From Thermoguttaceae bacterium (GTDB lineage: Bacteria > Planctomycetota > Planctomycetia > Pirellulales > Thermoguttaceae), in NCBI GenBank assembly GCA_017407125.1, contig JAFQXE010000045.1, positions 372,001 through 436,000 on the forward strand: DNA of 64,000 nt, given 5' to 3'. Each line of letters opens with the position of its first letter. Within the stretch, counting starts at the first letter, position 1. This document shows positions 17,167-25,866 of the stretch, in pieces. The translations under genes and the position numbers were made by a program. The notes beneath the pieces were generated by a model. The model was not told the origin of the DNA. It saw only the letters and a list, made by a program, of their open reading frames with translations, and ran no database searches.

Positions 17167-17517
17167 CTAGTGAAGATTGCCATAAATTGTTGCAATGCCA
17201 AAAAGCAGGAATTCTACAAGGAAAATGATCAGAAGAACGCTTGGTTTAGTTTCCTCCGGGGTATCGTTGGCGGTATCCGTTTCCGGTTCTTCCGTATCCT
17301 TTTTGTTTTTGTTGGGAAAACTGAAGACTCCGCTGAGGAAAGCTTGTACAAACAGAGATAAAAGACCAAGGTCGTCGCCTACATGATAATCAATGAATTG
17401 ATTATAACTGACCGCAATTACCATAAACAAAGAGAAAGCGTAGGCAATAAACCATACTATTTTAACCGTGTAGTCCCAATCTTGTTGATCCGCTGGCGAT
17501 AGCTTAAATAACATCAT
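17167..17517 (-). CDS. Small membrane protein, unknown
   Basis: 116 residues, not recognised. Three hydrophobic segments are visible: residues about 18-40 (IVWFIAYAFSLFMVIAVSY), 50-65 (GLLSLFVQAFLSGVFSF) and 92-112 (SVLLIIFLVEFLLFGIATIY). An acidic, polar loop (KNKKDTEEPETDTANDTPEE) lies between the second and third. A strong ribosome site (TTGGAGGTAATAAA) precedes the ATG at 17517 and supports a real gene. It stands alone, opposite in direction to its neighbours tRNA-Lys and serS. No function can be assigned. Confidence 0.7.
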   Translation of the reverse strand: MMLFKLSPADQQDWDYTVKIVWFIAYAFSLFMVIAVSYNQFIDYHVGDDLGLLSLFVQAFLSGVFSFPNKNKKDTEEPETDTANDTPEETKPSVLLIIFLVEFLLFGIATIYGNLH

Positions 17518-17637
17518 TTTATTACCTCCAATTTATATAAACGAAAAAGACTCAAAAAAGTAACAGCGTTTTTTCAGAATTTGGGAAATGAACCTCCGAT
17601 TGTTTCTTTGCGTTTTTTGCGGCTAAATAACTTCGGC

Positions 17638-17680
17638 GGCAGAGGACTGCCGCGATCCGGGCTCAACAGAGGTTGTCGGC
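17638..17680 (+). repeat. Dispersed element E copy
   Basis: gcggcagaggactgccgc followed by gatccgggctcaacagagg, matching 13378 and 43704. Confidence 0.75.
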
Positions 17681-17729
17681 GCGTAATTCTAATTGAAAAC
17701 GGATCGTTTCCAATTCCTAATTCTCCCCG

Positions 17730-17757
17730 TTGAAATTATTTTATATATCGCTATAAT
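17730..17757 (+). promoter_or_regulatory. serS promoter
   Basis: TTGAAA (17730-17735), 16 bp, TATAAT (17752-17757). Confidence 0.7.
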
Positions 17758-17768
17758 ATAATAAAAAG

Positions 17769-17860
17769 GTGGTAAGTCGTAAGTAGTAAGTTGTAAGGGC
17801 GCAAGCGATACTCCCAGTTGCTACTTACCACTTTCCACTAACCACTAACCACTTAACTAC
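17769..17860 (+). repeat. Heptamer repeat hairpin in the serS leader
   Basis: The left arm is gtaagtc, gtaagta, gtaagtt and gtaaggg. The right arm holds ttaccac, accacta, accacta and accactt. The arms are partly complementary, with gcgcaagcg between them. It lies between the promoter and the serS start. Confidence 0.8.
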
Positions 17861-17869
17861 ATTCCCAAC

Positions 17870-19147
17870 ATGCTAGATCGAAAATTCATTCTGGAAAACG
17901 CCGAAGCAGTCGCTCAAAACTGCGTCAATCGTAAAGTCAACGTCGATATCCCCCGCTTTGTCGAGCTGGAAACGCAGCGCAAAGCCATGCAGCAGGAAAT
18001 TGAATCCCTCAACGCTCAGGCGAATGCCACGTCCAAGTCGATTGGAAAAGCCAAAGACGCCGCGGAACGCGACGCGCTGAAAGAACAGGGTCGACAGCTT
18101 CGCGAAAGCGTAGCCGCCAAGACTGTTGAACTGGACGCTTTAACGGCGGAACTGGACGCGATTCACCGCGCTATTCCCAACATGTCTCATCCAGACGCCC
18201 CGATTGGAGAAGACGACAAGTCCAATCTGGAAGTCGGACGCGGCGCGACGCCTGTTCCCACGTTTGATTTCCCCGTTCTGGATCACGTTCAGCTGGCGGA
18301 AAAGTGGGACATGATCGACTTCGAGGGCGGCGCTCGCGTTGCTGGCGCAGGCTTCTATTTCCTCAAAAACGACGCCGTTCTGCTTGACCTGGCTCTGCAG
18401 CGATTCGCTATCGGCATTCTTCTGGATGAAGGGTTCACGCCGATGGTAACGCCCGACCTGGCGCGCAACGACGTCTTGCAGGGAACCGGCTTCTGCCCGC
18501 GCGGTCCGGAGACGCAAATTTATTCTATCGACAACACCGACCTGTCGCTTATCGCCACGGCGGAAATCACCCTCGGCGGCATGATGGCAAATCAAACGGT
18601 CGATTCGACCCAACTGCCGATTAAATGCTGCGGCATCAGCCACTGTTTCCGTACAGAAGCGGGCGCCGCGGGAAAGGCCTCGCGCGGGCTGTATCGCGTC
18701 CATCAGTTTACCAAGGTGGAAATGTTCGCCTTTACGCTGCCGGAAGAATCCGAACAGATGCTCTTTACGCTTCGCGGCATTGAAGAGCGCATTTTCAACG
18801 AACTGAAAATCCCGTTCCGCATTGTCGATACCTCGACCGGCGACCTGGGCGGCCCCGCCTATCGCAAGTTTGACCTGGAAGCCTGGATGCCCGGCAGAAA
18901 CGACTGGGGCGAAGTTACCAGCACGTCCAACTGCACCGACTATCAGGCGCGCCGCCTCAACGCCCGCTATAAGATCAAAGGAGAAAAGGGATCGCACCTG
19001 CTCCATACGCTCAACGGAACCGCCATCGCCCTGTCCCGCGGCATCCTCGCCGTCATGGAAAACTACCAGCAGGCGGACGGCTCCATTCGCGTCCCGGACG
19101 TTCTCAAGCCGTTCATCGGCAAGGACGTACTCGGTCCGAAAAACTAG
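17870..19147 (+). CDS. serS: Seryl-tRNA synthetase
   Basis: 425 residues, normal for the bacterial type. It attaches serine to tRNA-Ser (and tRNA-Sec where present) using ATP, in the cytoplasm. Residues about 1-110 form the tRNA-binding antiparallel coiled-coil arm, rich in Lys, Glu and Ala. The class II catalytic core follows: the serine-binding TAEI (ATAEITLGGMM), motif 2 (CFRTEAGAAGKASRGLYRVH), and motif 3 near the C-terminus (LNGTAIALSRGILAVMEN). The ATG at 17870 starts the conserved MLDRKFILENAE sequence directly. It is transcribed from its own promoter through a repeat hairpin. Confidence 0.97.
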   Translation: MLDRKFILENAEAVAQNCVNRKVNVDIPRFVELETQRKAMQQEIESLNAQANATSKSIGKAKDAAERDALKEQGRQLRESVAAKTVELDALTAELDAIHRAIPNMSHPDAPIGEDDKSNLEVGRGATPVPTFDFPVLDHVQLAEKWDMIDFEGGARVAGAGFYFLKNDAVLLDLALQRFAIGILLDEGFTPMVTPDLARNDVLQGTGFCPRGPETQIYSIDNTDLSLIATAEITLGGMMANQTVDSTQLPIKCCGISHCFRTEAGAAGKASRGLYRVHQFTKVEMFAFTLPEESEQMLFTLRGIEERIFNELKIPFRIVDTSTGDLGGPAYRKFDLEAWMPGRNDWGEVTSTSNCTDYQARRLNARYKIKGEKGSHLLHTLNGTAIALSRGILAVMENYQQADGSIRVPDVLKPFIGKDVLGPKN

Positions 19148-19341
19148 GGCGGGAATCACGTTTGAAATGAAAGGCGGTAACGAAGCGACCAGCGGGAGCG
19201 GAGTTACGCAGTTCGCCGAAGGCGAACCAAAATAGTTGCCCCGTTCGCCTGACGGCGAATGCGTAATTCCGTTCGCTAACGCTTACTCCATTACCGCCTT
19301 CCATAGCTAATTGCCATTTTTAACTCCCCTTCAATACTGCC

Positions 19342-22300
19342 ATGGACAAATACCAATCCCTGTTTGACGCGGACGATGCTCCAAAGAGAGACGACAAGAA
19401 GAATGAGCAATTAGCAATGAGCAATGAGCAATTGACTCAAGAAGAACCGACGCCGGAACCAACGCCGGAACCGGAACCAACGCCCGAGCCAACGCCGGAG
19501 CCGGAACCCGAAACAGACCCCTCTCGCAACTCGCAACTCGCAACTCGCAACTCAGACTATCCCGCCGAACCCATCCCCGCCCTCGCCAACAAGACCGTCT
19601 GGGTTTTAGATTCACACGCGATTCTGTATCAGGTCTTTCATGCGATTCCGGAAATGACGACGCCGGACGGTCAGGCGATTAACGCCGTCTACGGCATGAC
19701 GCGGGATTTGCTGGCGTTGATGGAAACGCATCGACCGGACTATCTTCTGGCGGCGTTTGACCTGCCGGCGCCGACGGTGCGTCACAAGCGGTACGACCAG
19801 TACAAGGCAACCCGCAAGGAAATGCCGGTGGACTTGCAGTCGCAGATTGCCAAGTCTCACGAGCTGCTCGACGCCTGCGCCATTCCCGGCTTGCAGTTTG
19901 AGGGGTACGAGGCGGACGACATCCTCGCGACGGTCGCTCAAACGGTCGAACTGGCGGGCGGTCAGTGCGTCCTTGTAACAGCCGACAAAGACAGCCGTCA
20001 GCTGCTCTCCGACAAGGTTCAGATATATCTGATTCGGAAAAACAAGTTCTATACGGAAGCGGATTTGATGGCTGACTGGGGCGTTACGCCTCAACAGGCG
20101 ATTGACTTTCAGGCAATGGTCGGCGACGCGTCCGACAACGTGCCGGGCATTCCCAAAATCGGGCCGAAAACGGCGACCGCTCTGCTGCAGCAGTTTGGGA
20201 CGCTGGAGGAAATGCTAAAGCATACCGACCAGATCAAGGCGAAGGGAACTCGAAAGAACGTTGAGGAAAACGTCGAAAACGCCCGGCTGAGCAAGGAGCT
20301 TGTAACGCTCCATACCAACGTCCCGATTAACATTCCGTGGACGGCGGCGCAGTGCCGCGGACCGAAAGAGTCGGATATTATCGCTCTGATGAAAAAATGG
20401 GGGTTCCGTTCTCTTATCGGCAAGGCGGCGAAGGTCTGTGAATCGTATCGCGACATGGAATATTACGAGTCCGTTGCGCCCGACCCCAACGCCGACGAAT
20501 ACGACGACGCTCAGGCGGATTTCGCCGACCTGTCACAACTCGTCCCTTCGGAACAGAAGGTTCAGATTCAAACGCAGCTGATTGACTCTCCCGCTGTTCT
20601 GGACGCCCTGGCAGATCAGCTTTCCAAAGCCCCGATGATTGCCTTGGCGGCGTTCGGCGACGCGCCGGGCGTCAATTCAGACGTTCCCGCCAGAGAGCAG
20701 ACGCTTATCGGGCTGGCGCTGGCGACGACCGAAAACGTCGGGTATTATCTGCCCTTCAACGCCGCGCAAACGCAACTGTTGGAACAGAACGCTGCAGTTT
20801 TGGACATGGACGCTGCCCTCAAACGGCTCCAGCCGATTCTGGAAAGCGCGGACAAACTCTTTGTCGGACACGATATTAAACGAATCCGGACGCTGCTGCG
20901 AAACCAAGGCGTCCAGCTGCAGGGAACGACGTTTGACGTCATGATTGCCGACGCTCTCGCCGCGCCGGGCGAGTTGTCACACGCGCTGACGTCGCTGGCT
21001 CAGCGGTGGTTTGAGTACGTCCCGATTGACCTGAGCGAAAAGCTCGTCGTTCGCGAGGCGAAATCCAGACGGATTCTTGCCCTCAACGAGCTGTCGGTGG
21101 AAACCGTCGCGCCGTACGCTGTCGAACAGGCGGTTTTGCCGATTATCGCCTATCGGTTCCTGCTGCCGGAACTGGAAAACGTCAACCAACTCAAGCTGGC
21201 GCAGGAGCTGGAATTCCCGCTCGAACGCGTCCTTGCCGACATGGAATACACGGGCGTCAAGGTGAGTCTGGACACGCTTGCGGCTCTGTCCAAAACGTAC
21301 ACGGACAAGCTGTCTGTATTGCAATCGGAAATCTATCAGCTTGCCGGCGAAGAGTTCAATATCGATTCCCCGCGTCAGGTGCAGACGATTCTTTTCGACA
21401 AACTTGGTCTTCCCAAACAGAGACGAACGCAGACCGGGTCCAGCGTCGACGCCGACGTCCTCCAGACGCTTTCCGAACGACACCCGATCGCCGCGAAGAT
21501 TCTGGAATACCGCACTCTGGCGAAGCTCAAAAGCACGTATACAGACGCGCTGCCGGAACTCGTCTACCCCAAAACGCAGCGAATTCACTGCTCATTCAAT
21601 CAGACTGTAACAGCCACCGGGCGCCTGTCGTCGACGCACCCCAACCTGCAGAACATTCCCATTCGCGGGAAAGAAGGGCGGGAGATTCGCCGCGCGTTCG
21701 CGCCCGGATTTGAGGGCTGGAAACTGCTCGACGCAGACTACTCGCAGATTGAACTCCGCGTTCTGGCGCACGTCTGCCAGGACAAAGCGCTCATTCAGGC
21801 GTTTCAGGACGGGCTGGACATTCACGCTCAGGTGGCGGCGGAAATTCTCGGCATTCCTCTGGAAGAAGTAACGTCTGAACAGCGCTCCAGCGCCAAAGCC
21901 GTCAACTTCGGAATTATTTACGGACAGAGCAGTTTCGGGCTGGCGAAATCGCTGGGCATCCCGCAGCCGGAAGCCGCCGCGTTTATCGACGCCTACTTCG
22001 CCCGATTCCCCGCCATTCACGATTTTCTCGACTCGACGCTCTATTCCGCGTCGCAAAACGGCTACGTGGAAACCCTCTGGGGACGCCGCCGGTATCTGGA
22101 AGGCGTCCGCAACGCCCATACCGGACAGCTCAACGCGACCGAACGCATGGCGATTAACACCGTTATTCAGGGCACCGCCGCCGACATTATCAAAGCCGCC
22201 ATGATTTCCGTCTTTGACAAACTCAACGCGGGGGGATACAAGTCCAAACTGCTCATCCAGATTCACGACGAACTGCTGCTGGAATGCCCGCCGGAAGAAG

Positions 22301-22410
22301 TCGAGGACGTCAAAACCCTGCTCGTTTCGACGATGGAAAACGTCTTCCCGATGCGCGTCCCGCTCAAAGTCGACGCCAACGTCGGCGACAACTGGGCGGA
22401 AGCGCACTGA
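19342..22410 (+). CDS. polA: DNA polymerase I with repeat-derived N-terminal extension and degenerate proofreading domain
   Basis: 1022 residues, about 100 longer than E. coli Pol I. Residues 1-85 are a low-complexity extension, partly encoded by heptamer repeats and partly by a Pro-Glu-Pro-Thr repeat. The 5'-3' exonuclease follows (VWVLDSHAILYQVFHA; EGYEADDILATV; LVTADKDSRQLL; GDASDNVPGIPKIGPKTA). The 3'-5' exonuclease fold (about residues 410-590) has lost its catalytic carboxylates: AAFGDA replaces FDTET, GHDIKRI replaces GHNxKYD, and YAVEQA replaces YAxEDA. The polymerase domain is intact: motif A DADYSQIELRVLAHV, motif B RSSAKAVNFGIIYGQ, motif C QIHDELLLE. It should remove RNA primers and fill gaps but not proofread. 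Confidence 0.95.
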   Translation: MDKYQSLFDADDAPKRDDKKNEQLAMSNEQLTQEEPTPEPTPEPEPTPEPTPEPEPETDPSRNSQLATRNSDYPAEPIPALANKTVWVLDSHAILYQVFHAIPEMTTPDGQAINAVYGMTRDLLALMETHRPDYLLAAFDLPAPTVRHKRYDQYKATRKEMPVDLQSQIAKSHELLDACAIPGLQFEGYEADDILATVAQTVELAGGQCVLVTADKDSRQLLSDKVQIYLIRKNKFYTEADLMADWGVTPQQAIDFQAMVGDASDNVPGIPKIGPKTATALLQQFGTLEEMLKHTDQIKAKGTRKNVEENVENARLSKELVTLHTNVPINIPWTAAQCRGPKESDIIALMKKWGFRSLIGKAAKVCESYRDMEYYESVAPDPNADEYDDAQADFADLSQLVPSEQKVQIQTQLIDSPAVLDALADQLSKAPMIALAAFGDAPGVNSDVPAREQTLIGLALATTENVGYYLPFNAAQTQLLEQNAAVLDMDAALKRLQPILESADKLFVGHDIKRIRTLLRNQGVQLQGTTFDVMIADALAAPGELSHALTSLAQRWFEYVPIDLSEKLVVREAKSRRILALNELSVETVAPYAVEQAVLPIIAYRFLLPELENVNQLKLAQELEFPLERVLADMEYTGVKVSLDTLAALSKTYTDKLSVLQSEIYQLAGEEFNIDSPRQVQTILFDKLGLPKQRRTQTGSSVDADVLQTLSERHPIAAKILEYRTLAKLKSTYTDALPELVYPKTQRIHCSFNQTVTATGRLSSTHPNLQNIPIRGKEGREIRRAFAPGFEGWKLLDADYSQIELRVLAHVCQDKALIQAFQDGLDIHAQVAAEILGIPLEEVTSEQRSSAKAVNFGIIYGQSSFGLAKSLGIPQPEAAAFIDAYFARFPAIHDFLDSTLYSASQNGYVETLWGRRRYLEGVRNAHTGQLNATERMAINTVIQGTAADIIKAAMISVFDKLNAGGYKSKLLIQIHDELLLECPPEEVEDVKTLLVSTMENVFPMRVPLKVDANVGDNWAEAH
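19404..19556 (+). repeat. Heptamer repeats inside the polA coding sequence
   Basis: Two arrays lie in frame near the start of polA. Bases 19404-19434 are gagcaat, tagcaat, gagcaat, gagcaat (coding NEQLAMSNEQL). Bases about 19525-19556 are four cgcaact units (coding NSQLATRNSD). Between them a ccggaaccaacg-type repeat codes Pro-Glu-Pro-Thr. The same heptamers occur in intergenic DNA at 43826 and 62440. Confidence 0.85.
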
Positions 22411-22467
22411 AAAAGAACCGGGTATTTTGTATCCGGTTAAATTACAACGACTTACAACAGTCGCTTC

Positions 22468-22590
22468 GTCTAAATCTTGTCTAAATCTTGTCTAAATCTT
22501 GTCTAAATCTTGTCTAAATCTTGTCTAAATCTTGTCTAAATCTTGTCTAAATCTTGTCTAAATCTCGACTAAATCTCGACTAAATCTCGA
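22468..22590 (+). repeat. Period-11 tandem repeat (gtctaaatctt), 11 copies
   Basis: Eight perfect gtctaaatctt units are followed by one gtctaaatctc and two gactaaatctc, from 22468 to 22588. The array ends at the stop codon of the next, convergent gene. No unique spacers are present. Confidence 0.95.
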
Positions 22591-24270
22591 CTATTCAACG
22601 GGTGGACACAAAACCCAGTAGGCTTTTTTAGGTTTTTCCGAGTAACGTTTTTCAATTTTTTTATCGAGTCTTAGTTTTTGAATTAAATTTTTGATTTTAT
22701 TTTCTTTTTGTTCAGAGGATAGAACGTCTGGCAATTTAGATAAGAGTAATTTTCTAATATCTTCTCTTGTTGCCTGATGATATTGTTTCAGATACTCAAC
22801 AATCATATCCGAAAAATACTGGTCGTTAAAACCTCTATTCTTTATATACTCAGCTTGAGCTCCCAAAGATTCAGCAACCTTTGACGTGATAATCAAATTA
22901 GGTTTCTTTCCTTCAATGAGCTTATGCTTACGAAGCAATCGAATTTCCTCGTTTGTAAGCTCTTTTCCTTTTTGAACCCGATCTAAGAGAAAAATTATAT
23001 CCAAACTGATATCAGGAAAATCGAACAGTAATTGTGTATAATCTATGTTCAAGATTTTTCCATATATGGTTACAACAACCTGATCTTTAAGAATATCATA
23101 GTCCGGCAGGGGAAAATACTTTTTTCGCTGAATGTTAAAAACTCGGCGTATTCCCATACTTGCCGTATCAATCATCCCCATGTTCATCATTGTTTCAGCT
23201 AACAACTGATTTCTGTAAAATGGAGGAGCATAACTCGGATTCAATACGTTTCTGATAGTTTGTGGAATGAATGTTCCTGGATTGGTAAATACTAATCGAT
23301 CTTCGTACTCATCAATATAGATTCGCGCACCTCGGGTGTAGTCCTGATGAGCCAGACAATTGTTAAACAATTCATAGAACAAAGGCTGATCATATTGAAG
23401 CGTTTCAATCGGAAACAGGCTTTGCTGATTTGGCATATAACGGTAGGTAAGATTTTGTATTTTTTGAAAAACTTTATCAATAACGTTAATAAACGGTATC
23501 TCAAAAATTTCATATCCTCTGTTTTGTCCGTTTGCGCCAAAAAGACGCCACATAACAGACGGCGGGCGATCCAGTAAATGCGAATGTTCCGGATTCCCAA
23601 GAAGTACCATTGCCGCCCGACTTATTTGACCGTCTCTTATCAATCGTAACTTTGTCAAAAAAGTTTCATCATCCATGGAATCAACTTCCTGTTTGATATG
23701 AGACTTATTGATTTTTTCTTTATATAGTTTTCTGGCAATCTGTATAGCCGAGGAGTCCAAATGTTTAATACTGCTTCCGGGAATCAACGCTTTCGACCAG
23801 TCTTTAAGCGCCTGATTGCGAATTCGATCAATCTTTTCCATAGAAAGAGAAACGAGATTTTCTCCTTCACGGGCATAATACTGACCTTTCCAACCGGTAG
23901 GAACCGCAGTGATTGCTGCCGGGATTTTAAACATCAAAACTCTTTTGGATTCGCCATCACATTCCTGAAACCTTTCGAATATTTCAATAAATGAGATATT
24001 GCCAGTTGTATGTTTTGCAATTTCGTATTTTAGATTGTTCAAATCATCAGGATTATTTCGATACTCCGTTCCAACAACCTGACGTGAATCGTTTACGCCA
24101 AAAATAAGCCAGCCACACTGCTGATTTTTCAGGTTTGCCTCATTGCTAAGAGCAGAAAAATATTTGCCGATCTTATCAAAATCATACGAATTGGACGCAG
24201 TTTTGAATTCAACTAATTCATTCTCGTCATGTTTGAGTAGCGATTCTAAAATTTCATCTATATCTGACAT
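22591..24270 (-). CDS. AlbA_2 (Schlafen-type) DNA-binding and RecG-like C-terminal protein
   Basis: 559 residues from the ATG at 24270; an in-frame TTG 4 codons upstream is less likely. Residues about 1-140 match the AlbA_2/Schlafen AlbA domain (ELVEFKTASNSYDFDKIGKY, then WLIFGVNDSRQVVGTEYR). Residues about 280-400 look like the RecG-associated ATPase-like C-terminal domain (NCLAHQDYTRGARIYIDEYE, RLVFTNPGTFIP, RNQLLAETMMNMGMI). The end (residues about 490-555) looks like a winged-helix region (YHQATREDIRKLL). Such proteins are thought to be DNA-binding regulators or defence-associated; no helicase motifs are present, so it is not RecG. It is AT-rich relative to its neighbours, which with the isolated position suggests acquisition by transfer (inference). 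Confidence 0.82.
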   Translation of the reverse strand: MSDIDEILESLLKHDENELVEFKTASNSYDFDKIGKYFSALSNEANLKNQQCGWLIFGVNDSRQVVGTEYRNNPDDLNNLKYEIAKHTTGNISFIEIFERFQECDGESKRVLMFKIPAAITAVPTGWKGQYYAREGENLVSLSMEKIDRIRNQALKDWSKALIPGSSIKHLDSSAIQIARKLYKEKINKSHIKQEVDSMDDETFLTKLRLIRDGQISRAAMVLLGNPEHSHLLDRPPSVMWRLFGANGQNRGYEIFEIPFINVIDKVFQKIQNLTYRYMPNQQSLFPIETLQYDQPLFYELFNNCLAHQDYTRGARIYIDEYEDRLVFTNPGTFIPQTIRNVLNPSYAPPFYRNQLLAETMMNMGMIDTASMGIRRVFNIQRKKYFPLPDYDILKDQVVVTIYGKILNIDYTQLLFDFPDISLDIIFLLDRVQKGKELTNEEIRLLRKHKLIEGKKPNLIITSKVAESLGAQAEYIKNRGFNDQYFSDMIVEYLKQYHQATREDIRKLLLSKLPDVLSSEQKENKIKNLIQKLRLDKKIEKRYSEKPKKAYWVLCPPVE

Positions 24271-24523
24271 AGTAAATATCAATCTCTCGACAATGATGGC
24301 TTATTTGGCAACTGCAAATCTGTATAATGTATTGACAACTAAAGGATTCTTATTATAATACAGAAAGTCTTTGTATTAAAAATGTCCCATACTGGAATCA
24401 TTATACATCTTCCTAAAGGAATCTGCAATAGCCATGTGGACTAAGAAATCCCTAAAATCGTTTTTTATTTTATAATACTGTAGAAATAAATTTTCCTTAA
24501 CTGATTAAATTAGACCGCCAATT

Positions 24524-25138
24524 ATGAACACATTCCAGAAAATCCCGACCCGATGGAAATACGCGATCGCTATGCTGACGATTGTTCTCTGCGAAGCCGC
24601 GGCGTTCTATTTGCTCTACAACGGCTACGAAAGCGTCCGGGAGAATATAATTCGAGAGTATCACGCCGACCCGTTTCCGTGGTTTCTTCCATCGTGGTTC
24701 GTTTGCGTTATTGACGGGCTTATCGCCTCCGTCTGGATTTTTACAGGCTATCGTTTACTGTCCGTCTATTTATCAAAGAAGACGGACGCGCCCGCGACGC
24801 CCATTCAAATCGGGGAACTTCTGCCGTGCATTCCCTACGCGTTCTTTGCCGCAATCCTGGCGATTGCATTTGTATTGTCTCTTTTCGATTTAATCGTTCG
24901 CTTTCCAGCTGTACTAATAATTCTGATAACATTCCTCGTCTTTGACGGGCTAACGCTGCTTGTCTGTTCCTGCATGAGCGTTTACTACGCCGCGTTGATT
25001 GTATACTATTGTCTACGCCGGACGCCCTCAAATCTGCTTTGCATGAACAACGTTTACGCCGTTTTCGTTGGAATTCTGATGGCTCTGCGCGGTCTGCATT
25101 TTTACATCGACCTGACGCATATCTGTTTATATTACTGA
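24524..25138 (+). CDS. Integral membrane protein, unknown
   Basis: 204 residues, not recognised. Four or five hydrophobic segments are visible: residues about 13-35 (YAIAMLTIVLCEAAAFYLLY), 60-80 (FVCVIDGLIASVWIFTGYRL), 105-135 (AFFAAILAIAFVLSLFDLIV and onward), 136-165 (LIILITFLVFDGLTLLVCSC) and a weaker one near 182-200. No catalytic motif or signal peptide is seen. It stands alone between the AlbA_2 gene and a repeat-rich accessory stretch. Confidence 0.6.
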   Translation: MNTFQKIPTRWKYAIAMLTIVLCEAAAFYLLYNGYESVRENIIREYHADPFPWFLPSWFVCVIDGLIASVWIFTGYRLLSVYLSKKTDAPATPIQIGELLPCIPYAFFAAILAIAFVLSLFDLIVRFPAVLIILITFLVFDGLTLLVCSCMSVYYAALIVYYCLRRTPSNLLCMNNVYAVFVGILMALRGLHFYIDLTHICLYY

Positions 25139-25247
25139 AGACGCGTCCAACGCTGGGAAATCGGCGACGCATGTTCTTACTAATACAGCGATTTCAACCA
25201 CCGGGAGGAAAAGCGGCTAAAGCGATAGGGGGAGTATATCGCGTTTA

Positions 25248-25350
25248 TTCTGTGGGCTGAAGCCCACGGTTACAAGGGTTGCGTCCTTTCAGGATGCGGA
25301 TCAGCTTCTCATCTTATCTACCTTCTCAAGAAAAATTTGTGCGCACCCCA
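25248..25350 (+). repeat. Dispersed element C
   Basis: It matches the reverse complement of 6737-6840. It includes the hairpins gtgggctgaagcccac and gcgtcctttcaggatgc. Part of it recurs at 26930-26990. Confidence 0.8.
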
Positions 25351-25370
25351 AAAATTTCCCGCAATATCTG

Positions 25371-25399
25371 TTACTTTTTAAAAGAAAAAACGTTATAAT
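25371..25399 (+). promoter_or_regulatory. Possible promoter of the small-gene cluster
   Basis: TTACTT (25371-25376), 17 bp, TATAAT (25394-25399), about 87 bp before the first small gene. Confidence 0.45.
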
Positions 25400-25485
25400 A
25401 ATATAGAACCTTTGCAGTCAACGTTAAGGCTGTCAAAGGGTGGAACGGCGCTTGCTCTTGGAGTTCAAAGAATTGAGGCGTTATT

Positions 25486-25734
25486 ATGGAAAACGACAAG
25501 CCAAAGTATCAAGTCATGGATGATAGCGATTGTATCTTTACAAGAGAGCAAGTGGAGAATTTTTTGGCGCAAATGAGAAAATATAGATTGCAGAATTTCC
25601 CTTTTTTAAATGATACTATGAGCGATCGTGAAATGGACGAGAAAATCAAAGAGTTTTGGGAAGCGAATCCTGAAGAGAAGCAGAAATTTGACGATGAATG
25701 TAAAAAGGCTATAGAACGTTTGCGTAATCTTTAG
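25486..25734 (+). CDS. Small acidic protein, unknown (paralogue 1)
   Basis: 82 residues, not recognised, with no membrane segment. It is highly charged and probably all-helical. It shares with the next gene the start MENDKPKYQVMDDS, the motif CIFT-EQ, FPFLN, and the block MSDREMDEKIKEFWEANPEE followed by KQKFDDE. The matching DNA begins about 13 bp before the ATG (gaattgaggcgttattatgg), so the duplication took in the ribosome site. Two diverged copies with conserved coding suggest a real, maintained gene. Function unknown. Confidence 0.65.
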   Translation: MENDKPKYQVMDDSDCIFTREQVENFLAQMRKYRLQNFPFLNDTMSDREMDEKIKEFWEANPEEKQKFDDECKKAIERLRNL

Positions 25735-25866
25735 CTAACCAAAATTTCTGTTTTATAGATTGTTGTTTCACGGCGATTTCAATCGTCCAACCGTTTACAA
25801 AGTCGAAAAAGATTTTAAGGATACGGCGATTATTTCTCTTGAGATTGAAAGAATTGAGGCGTTATT

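Larger units (their letters stand above)
17518..17869. other. Intergenic region before serS, 352 bp
   Basis: It contains a copy of element E (17638-17680), a good promoter and a repeat hairpin that forms the serS leader. No gene was found. Confidence 0.6.
25139..25485. other. Intergenic region with dispersed element and promoter, 347 bp
   Basis: It contains element C (25248-25350) and a possible promoter TTACTT-17 bp-TATAAT (25371-25399) for the small genes downstream. No gene was found. Confidence 0.6.

Noticed and set aside
17758..17869. T-box riboswitch before serS
   Set aside because: No T-box sequence, specifier loop or terminator/antiterminator pair was seen; the leader is explained by tandem heptamers.
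22468..22590. CRISPR array
   Set aside because: The 11-bp units are contiguous with no spacers, and no cas genes are present. The 76-bp units at 6955-7181 were rejected for the same reason.
22591..24270. RecG helicase
   Set aside because: Only the AlbA_2 and RecG-like C-terminal regions are present; there are no helicase motifs such as a Walker A site.
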